Origin: a virus
Length of the DNA stretch: 64,000 bases
Virus record (IMG/VR): IMGVR_UViG_3300020187_000009
Coordinates: 84,785 to 148,784 of that record
Reading direction: 5' to 3' (one strand)
The notes beneath the pieces were generated by a model. That model searched no databases, was not told the origin of the DNA, and was given only the letters and a program-made list of their open reading frames with translations. Position 1 is the stretch's first letter. Every line of letters begins with the position of its first letter. A program made the translations under genes and the position numbers. Below are positions 6,891 to 15,221 of this stretch, one piece after another.

Positions 6891-8798
6891 ATGAGTTTTA
6901 TCAATTTTAATAATAGAAAAGAGGATTCTTCGCCGACGTATAGCGCCGATGTGATTAAAGAGGCTCTTAATCTTGTAGAGACTAAGAACACTAACAGGAT
7001 TGAAAAAATGCTAGAAGGTGTTAATACACCTCTTTCCCTAAATGAAGCACTTACTTTTTTTACAACAGGTAAAATAAATGCTATGGTTGCATTAACAACA
7101 GCAGCTGTCGCTTTCGAAAGTGATCTTAACCTTCCAGCTGAAGAGCTAGAAAGCGATCTAGAAGATACTACACCAGAAGTTAAAGATGCTGATGGTAAAA
7201 AATACGTTAAGGCTGAAGACAGATCTGAAGAGACTGAAGAAGTTGAAGATGAGTTGGTTGATGGCGAAGATGGAGCTAAAGAAGTAGCTGAAGGTGATCT
7301 TAACCTTCCAGCTGAAGAGCTAGAAAGCGATCTAGAAGATACTACACCAGAAGTAGTTGACGCTGACGGTAAAAAATACGTTAAGGCTAAAGACAGATCT
7401 GAAGAGACTGAAGAAGTTGAAGATGATCTAGTTGATGGTGAAGATGGAGCTAAAGAAGTAGCTGAAGGTGATCTTAACCTTCCAGCTGAAGAGCTAGAAA
7501 GCGATCTAGAAGATACTACACCAGAAGTTAAAGATGCTGATGGTAAAAAATACGTTAAGGCTAAAGACAGATCTGAAGAGACTGAAGAAGTTGAAGATGA
7601 GTTGGTTGATGGTGAAGATGGAGCTAAAGAAGTAGCTGAAGGTAAGATATCATGGGATTCTTTAATAGAAAAAATTAAAGGAACTAGCGAACATCATACC
7701 GATGACCCGAACGATAAATATATTGTTAAGCCATGTGATGAAGAAGGAACTCCATGGGCTGTTTGGGAAGGAGATGTTAGAGTAGAATGTTTTAAAACTG
7801 AGGAAGAAGCTGAAGCTTATGCTACAGAACAAAATAAAGAACAAGGATTAGATGAAGCTAAACCTGCTGGTCTTTCTAAAAAGGAAACTCTAAAAGTTGC
7901 ACAGAAATTTGCAGATGCTCTTACGAAATTAGATGGTATGAAATATACTGTTAGTTCTGATTATGAAGAAGATTCATTTGATTTAGATATTGAAGATCAA
8001 GACGATGTAGATCCTAGAATAACTGGAGAATACGCTGGAGGTTCATATAATATCAATGATGATGGTTCAGTAGTTAACATGGCAACATGGAATCGTAAAA
8101 CGAATGTATCACCAGTTTATGGTAATATAGATGATGATGTTAAGACTATTATAAAGACTATTAAAAACTTAAAAGAATCAGTAGTTACTGAAGCTATTAA
8201 AGAGGTAACTCTTAGTAATGAGATATTAAATTTTTTAGAAGAACGCGGTGTAATAAAGGCATCAGATTCACAAAAAATTCATAAAGACTTAACAGCATTC
8301 TTAAAGAAAAACTTAAATGAATCAGTAGTTACTGAAGCTAAAGATGATTTTATGGCAAAACATTCCGGAACTAATATTACCCTAAAGAAAGGTTATAAAC
8401 ACCACACTGAAGATGAATTAACAGATTTATACAATAAGATTGGCGAATTAGTTAAAGATGATTTAAAGGTAAAGGATGTTACTATTGTTTTTGAAGCATT
8501 TTCTAGAATGGCTAGTGATACTGTAGAAAATGAATCAGTAGTTACTGAAGCTAAATTCTTTAGATTACCAAAACAATTAAATGCAATGTGGGAATTGAAA
8601 AACTCAGTTGATTATATGGTTGGTAAGCACGATGCTGGTGATGATTATAAACCAGCCGATATGAAAACTATTGAGGAATTTATTAAGAAAATAAAGCAAT
8701 CTGCTAAAGCATTTAAAGATGCAGAAGAAGTTAAAGGTACTGTATACGAAGAATTTGCTTCAGAAGTAAATGAAAGTAAAGTTACTAAAATTCAATAA
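6891..8798 (+). CDS. Acidic polyprotein-like head protein with ESVVTEA sites
   Basis: 635 residues from ATG 6891; an upstream in-frame ATG at 6825 would overlap the hydrolase and is less likely. Residues 78-251 are three near-identical 58-residue acidic repeats (LNLPAEELESDLEDTTPEV...). Then follows a globular segment with a WAVWEGDVRVECF strand pair. The motif ESVVTEA occurs at residues 429, 477 and 548 and divides the C-terminal third into segments of about 48, 71 and 82 residues. The T4 prohead protease cuts after (I/L)xE; a Val-Thr-Glu/Ala cut here is inferred. Likely a scaffold/core or internal protein precursor. Codons in the three repeats are almost identical, so the repeats are recent. 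Confidence 0.75.
   Translation: MSFINFNNRKEDSSPTYSADVIKEALNLVETKNTNRIEKMLEGVNTPLSLNEALTFFTTGKINAMVALTTAAVAFESDLNLPAEELESDLEDTTPEVKDADGKKYVKAEDRSEETEEVEDELVDGEDGAKEVAEGDLNLPAEELESDLEDTTPEVVDADGKKYVKAKDRSEETEEVEDDLVDGEDGAKEVAEGDLNLPAEELESDLEDTTPEVKDADGKKYVKAKDRSEETEEVEDELVDGEDGAKEVAEGKISWDSLIEKIKGTSEHHTDDPNDKYIVKPCDEEGTPWAVWEGDVRVECFKTEEEAEAYATEQNKEQGLDEAKPAGLSKKETLKVAQKFADALTKLDGMKYTVSSDYEEDSFDLDIEDQDDVDPRITGEYAGGSYNINDDGSVVNMATWNRKTNVSPVYGNIDDDVKTIIKTIKNLKESVVTEAIKEVTLSNEILNFLEERGVIKASDSQKIHKDLTAFLKKNLNESVVTEAKDDFMAKHSGTNITLKKGYKHHTEDELTDLYNKIGELVKDDLKVKDVTIVFEAFSRMASDTVENESVVTEAKFFRLPKQLNAMWELKNSVDYMVGKHDAGDDYKPADMKTIEEFIKKIKQSAKAFKDAEEVKGTVYEEFASEVNESKVTKIQ
7122..7643 (+). repeat. Three tandem 174-bp repeats in the acidic gene
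   Basis: Copies start at 7122, 7296 and 7470 with the same GATCTTAACCTTCCAGCTGA beginning and a few substitutions. Each encodes 58 residues rich in Glu and Asp. Confidence 0.95.
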
Positions 8799-8812
8799 AT
8801 ATTGAATATAAA

Positions 8813-9088
8813 ATGAAATACATTAAATTATTTGAACAATTTTTAAACGAAGCAACTATACCAAAGGGTATGAAAAAGCAAGACTTTAAAGATGTTATTG
8901 ACGGAGATCAGGTTGAGTTAATAGACAAAGGTGGTAAAAGATTTGGTTCAACTACCGAAGTTGATAATCATGAGGTTTTTTGGACTAACGGAAAGCAAAA
9001 TCGTGAACTACTCCAAAAGATAGGTGAAATGGAGTTTATTAAACAACTCAAGAAAATCTACGACATTGACGTAAAAGAAGTAATGTAA
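8813..9088 (+). CDS. Putative capsid-internal protein with targeting-like N-terminus
   Basis: 91 residues. MKYIKLFEQFLNEA at the start is nearly the same as in the next gene; cutting after FLNE would leave about 78 residues. The remainder (GMKKQDFKDVIDGDQVELIDKGG) looks like a small globular domain of unknown role. It follows the acidic polyprotein by 14 bases. Confidence 0.65.
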   Translation: MKYIKLFEQFLNEATIPKGMKKQDFKDVIDGDQVELIDKGGKRFGSTTEVDNHEVFWTNGKQNRELLQKIGEMEFIKQLKKIYDIDVKEVM

Positions 9089-9101
9089 ATAAAGATAAAT
9101 C

Positions 9102-9503
9102 ATGAAACATATTAAATTATTTGAACAATTTATAAACGAAGCTAAAATGCTCTCATTTAAAGATGCGGGTATAACAGATATGATGGATTTAAGTAAAGCT
9201 ATGGATGTACTTAGAGATTCTAAAATTGATTGGAATCAAAAAGGACAGGCATTTGTTTTTGTTTCCTCAAAAGAACATGCATCTGCAATAAAAGCATTAG
9301 GGCTTGATGAATCAGTAGTTGCTGAAGGCTTAAGAAGCGATTTAAAGAAATATATTAAATCTAATCAAAAGCATTTAGATAATTTTGCAGATAACGAAGA
9401 TTGGAACAGCTTGTATACTATGCTGCTGACTGATTTCGGAGTTGAAGACCACGAATCTAGTGAAGCCGATGAATTAAAGACTAATTTTAATATGGTATAC
9501 TAG
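9102..9503 (+). CDS. Putative capsid-internal protein with targeting-like N-terminus and one internal site
   Basis: 133 residues beginning MKHIKLFEQFINEAK. An internal ESVVAEG at residues 70-76 matches the ESVVTEA spacer of the long polyproteins, so two mature pieces of about 62 and 58 residues are expected. The first piece has an FVFVSSKEHASAIKALG segment; function unknown. It ends an operon with a terminator at 9532. Confidence 0.65.
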   Translation: MKHIKLFEQFINEAKMLSFKDAGITDMMDLSKAMDVLRDSKIDWNQKGQAFVFVSSKEHASAIKALGLDESVVAEGLRSDLKKYIKSNQKHLDNFADNEDWNSLYTMLLTDFGVEDHESSEADELKTNFNMVY

Positions 9504-9531
9504 ATCTTATTCTTAACTTAATATAAAACTT

Positions 9532-9560
9532 AATGCAGCCTAACAGCTGCATTTTTTTTT
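9532..9560 (+). terminator. Rho-independent terminator
   Basis: AATGCAGC (9532-9539) and GCTGCATT (9546-9553) flank a six-base loop and are followed by a long T run. Confidence 0.85.
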
Positions 9561-9622
9561 GCAAAATAAATCACTCTATATTTTTTTATGTCAATCTTTT
9601 TGTTTATATTAGTACTATAGTT
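9561..9622 (+). promoter_or_regulatory. Early-type phage promoter module
   Basis: ATCACT...TTTTTTTATGTCA (box B) and the core TTGTTTATATTAGTACTATAG at 9600-9620. A leader of about 95 bases without a gene separates it from the lytic enzyme start at 9718. Confidence 0.6.
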
Positions 9623-9717
9623 AAAGCAATCAAATTTGAAACATCTGTTAAATTACTCATATAAGCTATGTAAAAAATCAACATTTAAATATATTAATTA
9701 TAACCTAACGTAATATT

Positions 9718-10197
9718 ATGAAAAGAATTGTAATGATGACATTGTTTCTTCCTTCTATGTTAATGAATAGTACCGAATTAAACGATATTTTACCTATCTA
9801 TGAAACAGAATGCATAGATACTGTCGAGCAAATACAGCCACTTCTAGAAAAAGATTTAATAAATGCATTAATATATGTAGAATCTAGAGGTAATGATTCT
9901 GCAGTTGGAGATATACATCTCGGTGAACCCTCAGTTGGTGTATTACAAATAAGACCTGTTATGGTTAGAGAAGTAAATCGTATTTTAAAAAAAATGGGTT
10001 CAACTCAACGATATAAATTAAAAGATAGATTTGATAGACAGAGCTCAATTGAAATGTTTTTATTTTGGAAAAACTACCATCATCCGGAAGGCGGTTTTGA
10101 AGAAATAGCTCGTTGTTGGAATGGTGGTCCAAGAGGTTTAAAAAATAAAAGAACTGAAAAGTATTGGGCTAAGGTTCAAAATCAATTAGATATATAA
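9718..10197 (+). CDS. Lytic transglycosylase (SLT-like)
   Basis: 159 residues. The N-terminus (MKRIVMMTLFLPSMLMNS) looks like a signal peptide. Residues about 44-135 hold an SLT fold: ALIYVESRGNDSAVGD with the catalytic Glu, then PSVGVLQIRPVMV (the GxxQI block) and CWNGGP near the end. Such enzymes cut peptidoglycan between MurNAc and GlcNAc. A secreted endolysin is the simplest reading; its place among head-cargo genes also allows a virion enzyme. Confidence 0.82.
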   Translation: MKRIVMMTLFLPSMLMNSTELNDILPIYETECIDTVEQIQPLLEKDLINALIYVESRGNDSAVGDIHLGEPSVGVLQIRPVMVREVNRILKKMGSTQRYKLKDRFDRQSSIEMFLFWKNYHHPEGGFEEIARCWNGGPRGLKNKRTEKYWAKVQNQLDI

Positions 10198-10223
10198 AGT
10201 AATTAAATAATATTAAATATAAG

Positions 10224-11168
10224 ATGGCAAAATATTTTGGAAACAAATTTGTTAAGGGCATAACTCAGTTTATACCAAATGATAACTACGGAGCGATGGA
10301 TTTTATAGAATACCATTGTAACAGTCTTGGAATTACTCGAGATCAATACATGCAAACATATGGAGTCCGCGAATCAGTAAATGAGGATGGAGACCACGAA
10401 GTTGGAATGGCACAGGGTCAATTAAATGCAATGTATAAATCTTTATCAAGCATTCAACAAAAGGTAGGAACTACTGAAAAAGACTTACCTGGATGGATTC
10501 AATCGCATATAACATCAGCATATGAATACTTAAAACAAGTAGATGATAACTTTCATGAATTAAAAGAAGCTGATTCTCTTTCTAATAGTAACATTGTTAA
10601 CGTATGGGAAGCAACTCAAACGTTTCCGGAATACAACAACGGATTAGAACCAGGAGAATATAGAAAAGAGATTAAAAAAGTACTTATAAAATTAAAAAGT
10701 ATAGCACAATATAATGATTCAGATAGTTCAGGTATGTATGTTATTAAATCTGAACCAGACAACGCAAATAAAGATTTAACTACAGAAATTAAAAAAGTAC
10801 TAAAGGGATTTGATGATAATCTAGATTTAGATAATATCACCAGTAATATAGGCCAACCTAATAGAATCAGTGGAAACGACCAGGAAAAAGGAATTGTAAC
10901 ATATATCATTCCTAAAAAGGTTGATTGGTGGACGCTTAAGAGAGCCGATGGTATAGATAAACCGAGTAAAGAAACTAAGTTAACTCCTGAAATAATTGAT
11001 TCAATTCTAGACAGAATGGCTCAAGTTTCAACAACTCAGGACCAATTAGCTAATACAGAGTGGACTTCTTTAGAAGATTTACTTAAAGCTGCTGAAGATC
11101 ATATGAGCGCCCGTAATTATAAAAATATATATAAGGAATTTAAGAAAAAATACCCGAAAATAAATTAG
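10224..11168 (+). CDS. Putative virion protein with EVGMAQxQL helical domain
   Basis: 314 residues. Residues 50-113 carry RESVNEDGDHEVGMAQGQL followed by DLPGWIQSHITSAYEYL, a helical segment that recurs in head or prohead-core proteins of T4-like and marine phages in my experience. RESVNE resembles the ESVVTE spacers and could be a protease site. The C-terminal part is helical and charged and unrecognised. It precedes the next targeting-leader gene by one base. Confidence 0.6.
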   Translation: MAKYFGNKFVKGITQFIPNDNYGAMDFIEYHCNSLGITRDQYMQTYGVRESVNEDGDHEVGMAQGQLNAMYKSLSSIQQKVGTTEKDLPGWIQSHITSAYEYLKQVDDNFHELKEADSLSNSNIVNVWEATQTFPEYNNGLEPGEYRKEIKKVLIKLKSIAQYNDSDSSGMYVIKSEPDNANKDLTTEIKKVLKGFDDNLDLDNITSNIGQPNRISGNDQEKGIVTYIIPKKVDWWTLKRADGIDKPSKETKLTPEIIDSILDRMAQVSTTQDQLANTEWTSLEDLLKAAEDHMSARNYKNIYKEFKKKYPKIN

Positions 11169-11169
11169 T

Positions 11170-11820
11170 ATGAAAAAGGTAAAACTATTTGAAGAGTTTG
11201 TCAACGAAGAATCTATTTCATTTGATAAATCGGGTGTTAAATCTAAATTAAAAGACAAGGTTAGAATTGCCAAAATAGCTGTTGAAAAATGGGGCGGTAG
11301 TTATACAAAGGTTTTAAAGAACGCTGAAGCAGCTCTTAAGTCTGGTAAATTACCTAATTATAAAGAACCCTTAATGGTTCAAGGTGATGACAAACAAGAC
11401 GATTATGATATATTTCGAGGAAGAAATTCTGTTAAATTAGCAGAGAAGATTTCTAAAGTAATTAAGAAGTATAAAAAATATGAAGTTGATCAGTCTTCGA
11501 CTGGAGCAGCTGGTGGATGGTCTGGTACAATGAGTTCTACTGTTGGCGGAGAAATTCAAGGTAGAGCAAACTTTAATCCAGGTGGTAGGAGAACCTACTT
11601 AATAGCAGTAACATGTGGGAGTGGGATTGATTCAAAAATTAAAGATAAAATGTTCCAAGAATTATATGAGTTGTTTTTTGTGATGGATCAATATAATTCA
11701 TTAGATGGTGGAGTAATGTTTGACTATAGTGAAGGTACAAATTACGACACTATTGGATTAACTAATGATTCTTATCAATTTGGAAACGCTGCGTCACTAT
11801 CAGACATAATGAATAACTAA
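11170..11820 (+). CDS. Putative capsid-internal protein with targeting-like N-terminus
   Basis: 216 residues with N-terminus MKKVKLFEEFVNEES, the clearest match to the shared leader. The rest includes a Gly/Ser-rich stretch (TGAAGGWSGTMSSTVGGEIQG) and a FFVMDQYNSLDGGVMFDY region; no family recognised. It starts 1 base after the preceding stop. Confidence 0.65.
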   Translation: MKKVKLFEEFVNEESISFDKSGVKSKLKDKVRIAKIAVEKWGGSYTKVLKNAEAALKSGKLPNYKEPLMVQGDDKQDDYDIFRGRNSVKLAEKISKVIKKYKKYEVDQSSTGAAGGWSGTMSSTVGGEIQGRANFNPGGRRTYLIAVTCGSGIDSKIKDKMFQELYELFFVMDQYNSLDGGVMFDYSEGTNYDTIGLTNDSYQFGNAASLSDIMNN

Positions 11821-11824
11821 ATAT

Positions 11825-12037
11825 ATGAAACATACTACAGATTTTAACGAGTTTATTAATGAATCTAAAGAATCAGACGCATTAGCAAAGGGAATTAATA
11901 AAGCAATAATTAAAATCGACGATTCAATGTCATATGAGGATTTTGCTTTAGCAGTAGGTAAAGTATTAAAAGACGAATACGGGTCTCACAATTACAAGGG
12001 ATTTATGGAAGTCTTACATAAAAAATTAGGAATATAA
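11825..12037 (+). CDS. Small capsid-internal protein with targeting-like N-terminus
   Basis: 70 residues; MKHTTDFNEFINESK is a variant of the shared leader. After removal a helical domain of about 55 residues remains (SYEDFALAVGKVLKDEYG). It overlaps the next gene by one base (TAATG), which indicates coupled translation. Confidence 0.62.
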   Translation: MKHTTDFNEFINESKESDALAKGINKAIIKIDDSMSYEDFALAVGKVLKDEYGSHNYKGFMEVLHKKLGI

Positions 12038-14187
12038 TGAAATATATTAAGACAATAGAGGAACGAAGAGAAGATGTTGGTAAATACAACACTGTTAAGA
12101 AAGTAATTTCTAAATTAGGTAGAAGACCATCTGAACAAGATCTTGCAACATTTATTAATAATAACTATTATGATGTTACTGAAGTGGAACGAGGAGAAGA
12201 CGATCCATCGGCAAATGATAAAATAGCAGATTTAGTAGGATTTTACAAGTTTGATATTGATGATTGGGAAATTGCATGGGCTGATGCTCAAAACGAATCA
12301 GCAGTTACTGAAGCTAAGAATACTATTGGTCTAGCGTTTAAAGACGAAGATGATTATAATGGTTTTGTAGAATTTATTAAAGACGAAAAAGGTTCAATTA
12401 AAAAAGATTTTGGATGGGATTCTAAGACTAAGTCATGGGAAGTTATAATGGACGTTAAAGTTCTAGATAACATTTATGGTGAAGGAACTCCTAGTAATAA
12501 AGAGTCTGGATGGTACGGAGGATTACCTGGTGATTTTAAATCGGTAATAATCGAATCAGTAGTTACTGAAGCTAGATTTAATTATAAAGAAACCGGTCTT
12601 AGTGGTCAAAATTTGAAAGATGTAAAAGACGGAATTACTGGAATTAAGAATGCACTTAAAAGAGGTAATGAATCAGCGGTAATATCAAACTATGATTTAG
12701 TGCAACAAAGATTACAACAGTATGGTGGACCTAAGGCAAGTGAGTTTCTTAAAAAAATAAAACAACTAGCTGGACTGGATGAATCAGTAGTTACTGAAGG
12801 TAAAATGCCAAATAAATTCATTGGAAACGATGAAATAGTTTTTCTTAAAACAAAAGATAATTCAAGAGGAGCACACTATAACCTATATTACAAAGGACAC
12901 GATATTAATCTTGGTGGTCAATCATTTAAGAGTGAAAAGGATCTAAAGAGTTTTGCAGATAATTATATCCTGTCAATTCAGTGGTATAATAAACTAAAGT
13001 ATGAAGATGCAAAACCTTTACCAGAATCTGTAGTTACCGAAGCTAAAGCATATAAGTTAAAAGCTTCTGAATTTGGTTCAAATACATTCTCAGCGGCATA
13101 TAATGTAAAAGGCGAAACTACTTGGAGAGTTCATAGTACTTATGCTATCGATCAAGTATCTGGTGAAAACAACCCAGAAGAAAGAGATGTAGTTTTCTTT
13201 GAGGCAATGCCTATTAATAATGACATATACATTAAGATCGGTGGAATCAATAATCTTAAAAGAACCAATGGCGCTACAGTAGGTAATAACTTTGGTACTA
13301 CGATTGAAGAATGGAAAAAGGATCCAAAAGGAATTGCAAAAGAAGCTTCTGAATTTCTTACTGATGCAGCACACCTTAAATGGATAAACAAAAAAGCAAG
13401 AAGTGAAGGTCAAACAATTAAATGGGCCTTGAATGACGATTATTCTAGTGTTATTGAAGATCTAGTTAATAAATCATTAGGTCTTAGTGAATCAGGAGTT
13501 ACTACAATTGATCAGGACATAGAAAGGTATAATGTTATTAATAAAAATTCAGGTAAAGTAGTAGACAATAATTTGCCAATACATTTAGCTAAGAAATTTG
13601 CTGCAAAAAAGAAAGAATGGATTATCCAGAAAGTAGATGGATCGGTAGTTACTGAAGGTAAAACATCAGCAATATATACAGATCCTAAAACAGGAAAGGG
13701 ATATGATTTACAATATGTTTCTGGTAAAAAGAGATGGGAACTTGATGTAATGAAGAAAGATGCTAGCATATACTCTAATGCAATCACTACAATAAAAAGA
13801 GGTACTCTTGCTGAAATTCAAGAATGGTTAGATGGATATAAAATAGATTCTAGCTGGACTAAAGGTTTAAGTGAATCATTAAGTTTAAAACATGTTCTTA
13901 AACTAGATCAATTCTTGAATGAATCAAAAAGCGATTTTCAAGTTTATCACAATCAATATTCATCTGCAATTGATGAGGTTGAGAAATATGCTAATAAGAT
14001 GGGTTACGATCTAGACAATGGAGAGTATGGAAATGCATACGTTGATGGATTCTTTAAACCAAAAGATGGACAGACTAAGAAAGATACTCTAGCATTATAT
14101 AAAAACGGTAAAGAACAAAAGAAGGCAGTACACGTTCAAATATATGGTATGGGAAATAAATATGAATTAAACATGTACATTAACTAG
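12037..14187 (+). CDS. Polyprotein-like head protein: seven segments split by ESVVTE-type sites
   Basis: 716 residues. E-S-(V/A)-V-T-E-(A/G) or close variants occur at residues 87, 173, 249, 330 and 535 (the last GSVVTEG). A degenerate ESGVTT is at 485, and a complete leader-like LKHVLKLDQFLNESK ends at residue 631. The resulting segments are about 92, 86, 76, 81, 205 (or 155 plus 50), 89 and 87 residues, each looking like an independent small domain with different sequence. The N-terminus MKYIKTIEERRED is a weak form of the leader. Reading: a fusion of several internal proteins that the prohead protease separates inside the capsid. No segment has a recognised enzymatic motif. Confidence 0.75.
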   Translation: MKYIKTIEERREDVGKYNTVKKVISKLGRRPSEQDLATFINNNYYDVTEVERGEDDPSANDKIADLVGFYKFDIDDWEIAWADAQNESAVTEAKNTIGLAFKDEDDYNGFVEFIKDEKGSIKKDFGWDSKTKSWEVIMDVKVLDNIYGEGTPSNKESGWYGGLPGDFKSVIIESVVTEARFNYKETGLSGQNLKDVKDGITGIKNALKRGNESAVISNYDLVQQRLQQYGGPKASEFLKKIKQLAGLDESVVTEGKMPNKFIGNDEIVFLKTKDNSRGAHYNLYYKGHDINLGGQSFKSEKDLKSFADNYILSIQWYNKLKYEDAKPLPESVVTEAKAYKLKASEFGSNTFSAAYNVKGETTWRVHSTYAIDQVSGENNPEERDVVFFEAMPINNDIYIKIGGINNLKRTNGATVGNNFGTTIEEWKKDPKGIAKEASEFLTDAAHLKWINKKARSEGQTIKWALNDDYSSVIEDLVNKSLGLSESGVTTIDQDIERYNVINKNSGKVVDNNLPIHLAKKFAAKKKEWIIQKVDGSVVTEGKTSAIYTDPKTGKGYDLQYVSGKKRWELDVMKKDASIYSNAITTIKRGTLAEIQEWLDGYKIDSSWTKGLSESLSLKHVLKLDQFLNESKSDFQVYHNQYSSAIDEVEKYANKMGYDLDNGEYGNAYVDGFFKPKDGQTKKDTLALYKNGKEQKKAVHVQIYGMGNKYELNMYIN

Positions 14188-14214
14188 TTTACAACAAATT
14201 TAGTAGTATTATTT

Positions 14215-14243
14215 AAAGGACAGCAGAATATGCTGTCCTTTTT
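14215..14243 (+). terminator. Rho-independent terminator
   Basis: AAAGGACAGCA and TGCTGTCCTTT pair around a short loop and end in a T run; it closes the head-cargo operon. Confidence 0.85.
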
Positions 14244-14246
14244 CTT

Positions 14247-14257
14247 TGATATATAAA
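14247..14257 (+). promoter_or_regulatory. Candidate late promoter (GATATATAA class)
   Basis: TGATATATAAA stands 20-30 bases before the holin-like gene, directly after a terminator, where a new transcript must start. Confidence 0.5.
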
Positions 14258-14276
14258 AGAAAAGCAATATACTATT

Positions 14277-14663
14277 ATGTCGTCTAAAAGTAATGAAGAA
14301 TTAGTAAGCGAATTGATCGAATCGTTTTCTAGCCTAAAACAGAGAATGGAAGATCCTAATTACATTCAGCTAGACACTTCTATCCAACAGTTAATCAAAA
14401 ATCAGGAGGAGATGAAAGATAACATGACTGATCTTAAGTTAAGGTTATTAAACCCGTATGATGGTGCAATTGTTGAAATTAGAAAGAACACTGAGTTTAG
14501 ACAATTTCACGAAAAGAAGCAAAAAGAAATTGAAAAGGTACTAGAAGATCACAGAGACCTTGTAAAATGGAAGAGTAGTTTTTCTAAAGCGTTTTGGGTT
14601 CTATTTACTACAGGAGCTGGTCTTATTGCGTATATCTTAACTAATATTTTAGCTAAAAAATAA
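14277..14663 (+). CDS. Coiled-coil protein with C-terminal membrane anchor (holin-like)
   Basis: 128 residues. Residues 1-100 are charged and helical with coiled-coil character. Residues about 104-125 form a single membrane helix (AFWVLFTTGAGLIAYILTNIL) with a KK tail. This layout resembles XhlA-type holin partners. The lysis role is a guess from topology only. It overlaps the next gene by one base. Confidence 0.55.
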   Translation: MSSKSNEELVSELIESFSSLKQRMEDPNYIQLDTSIQQLIKNQEEMKDNMTDLKLRLLNPYDGAIVEIRKNTEFRQFHEKKQKEIEKVLEDHRDLVKWKSSFSKAFWVLFTTGAGLIAYILTNILAKK

Positions 14664-15220
14664 TGGTATTCGAACGTATAACTCTTATTAATATATACGA
14701 TGCCTTAAAGGAAATAGAGGCTAACGAAAGCAAAGTTAGCTCAGTTTTAATTAACATGGTATCTAAGCGTGGATCTAAAACTATACCTAGGTTTGATTCT
14801 ATTGATTCATTAAAAAAGTTCATAGTAGATAACTATCCATTTATAAAACTAGACAATCCGGAATGCGAATGCTATACATGTGATGAAAGTGTTGCTAGCT
14901 TATTAAATTTTACGATTACAAATGGAGAAGAAAAGATCTTTATTAATAATATTAGAGAGAATTTTCAATCTGCAAAAAGTAATAGAGTAAATGACATAAC
15001 AACAAATACGTTAAACACATTGTTTAAATTAACGTCAACTCTTAATGGTATTTTTGTCAAATATGTTTGTTTTACATATATTAATCCGAATTCAACATAT
15101 ATTAATCCATGTGATTATATAGATCAGACAAAGAATAAGGCATACGAAGATTTAATTGATAAATATTATATAAAAACCAAAAGACCTGATTTTCCAGGAA
15201 TAAAAAAGAAGAACTGCTAA
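14663..15220 (+). CDS. Unknown phage protein, 185 residues
   Basis: A soluble protein with a Cys-rich patch (PECECYTCDES near residue 75) and a terminal KKKNC. It is translationally coupled to the holin-like gene and followed 1 base later by the collagen-like fibre, so may be a virion or assembly factor. Not recognised. Confidence 0.65.
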   Translation: MVFERITLINIYDALKEIEANESKVSSVLINMVSKRGSKTIPRFDSIDSLKKFIVDNYPFIKLDNPECECYTCDESVASLLNFTITNGEEKIFINNIRENFQSAKSNRVNDITTNTLNTLFKLTSTLNGIFVKYVCFTYINPNSTYINPCDYIDQTKNKAYEDLIDKYYIKTKRPDFPGIKKKNC

Positions 15221-15221
15221 C

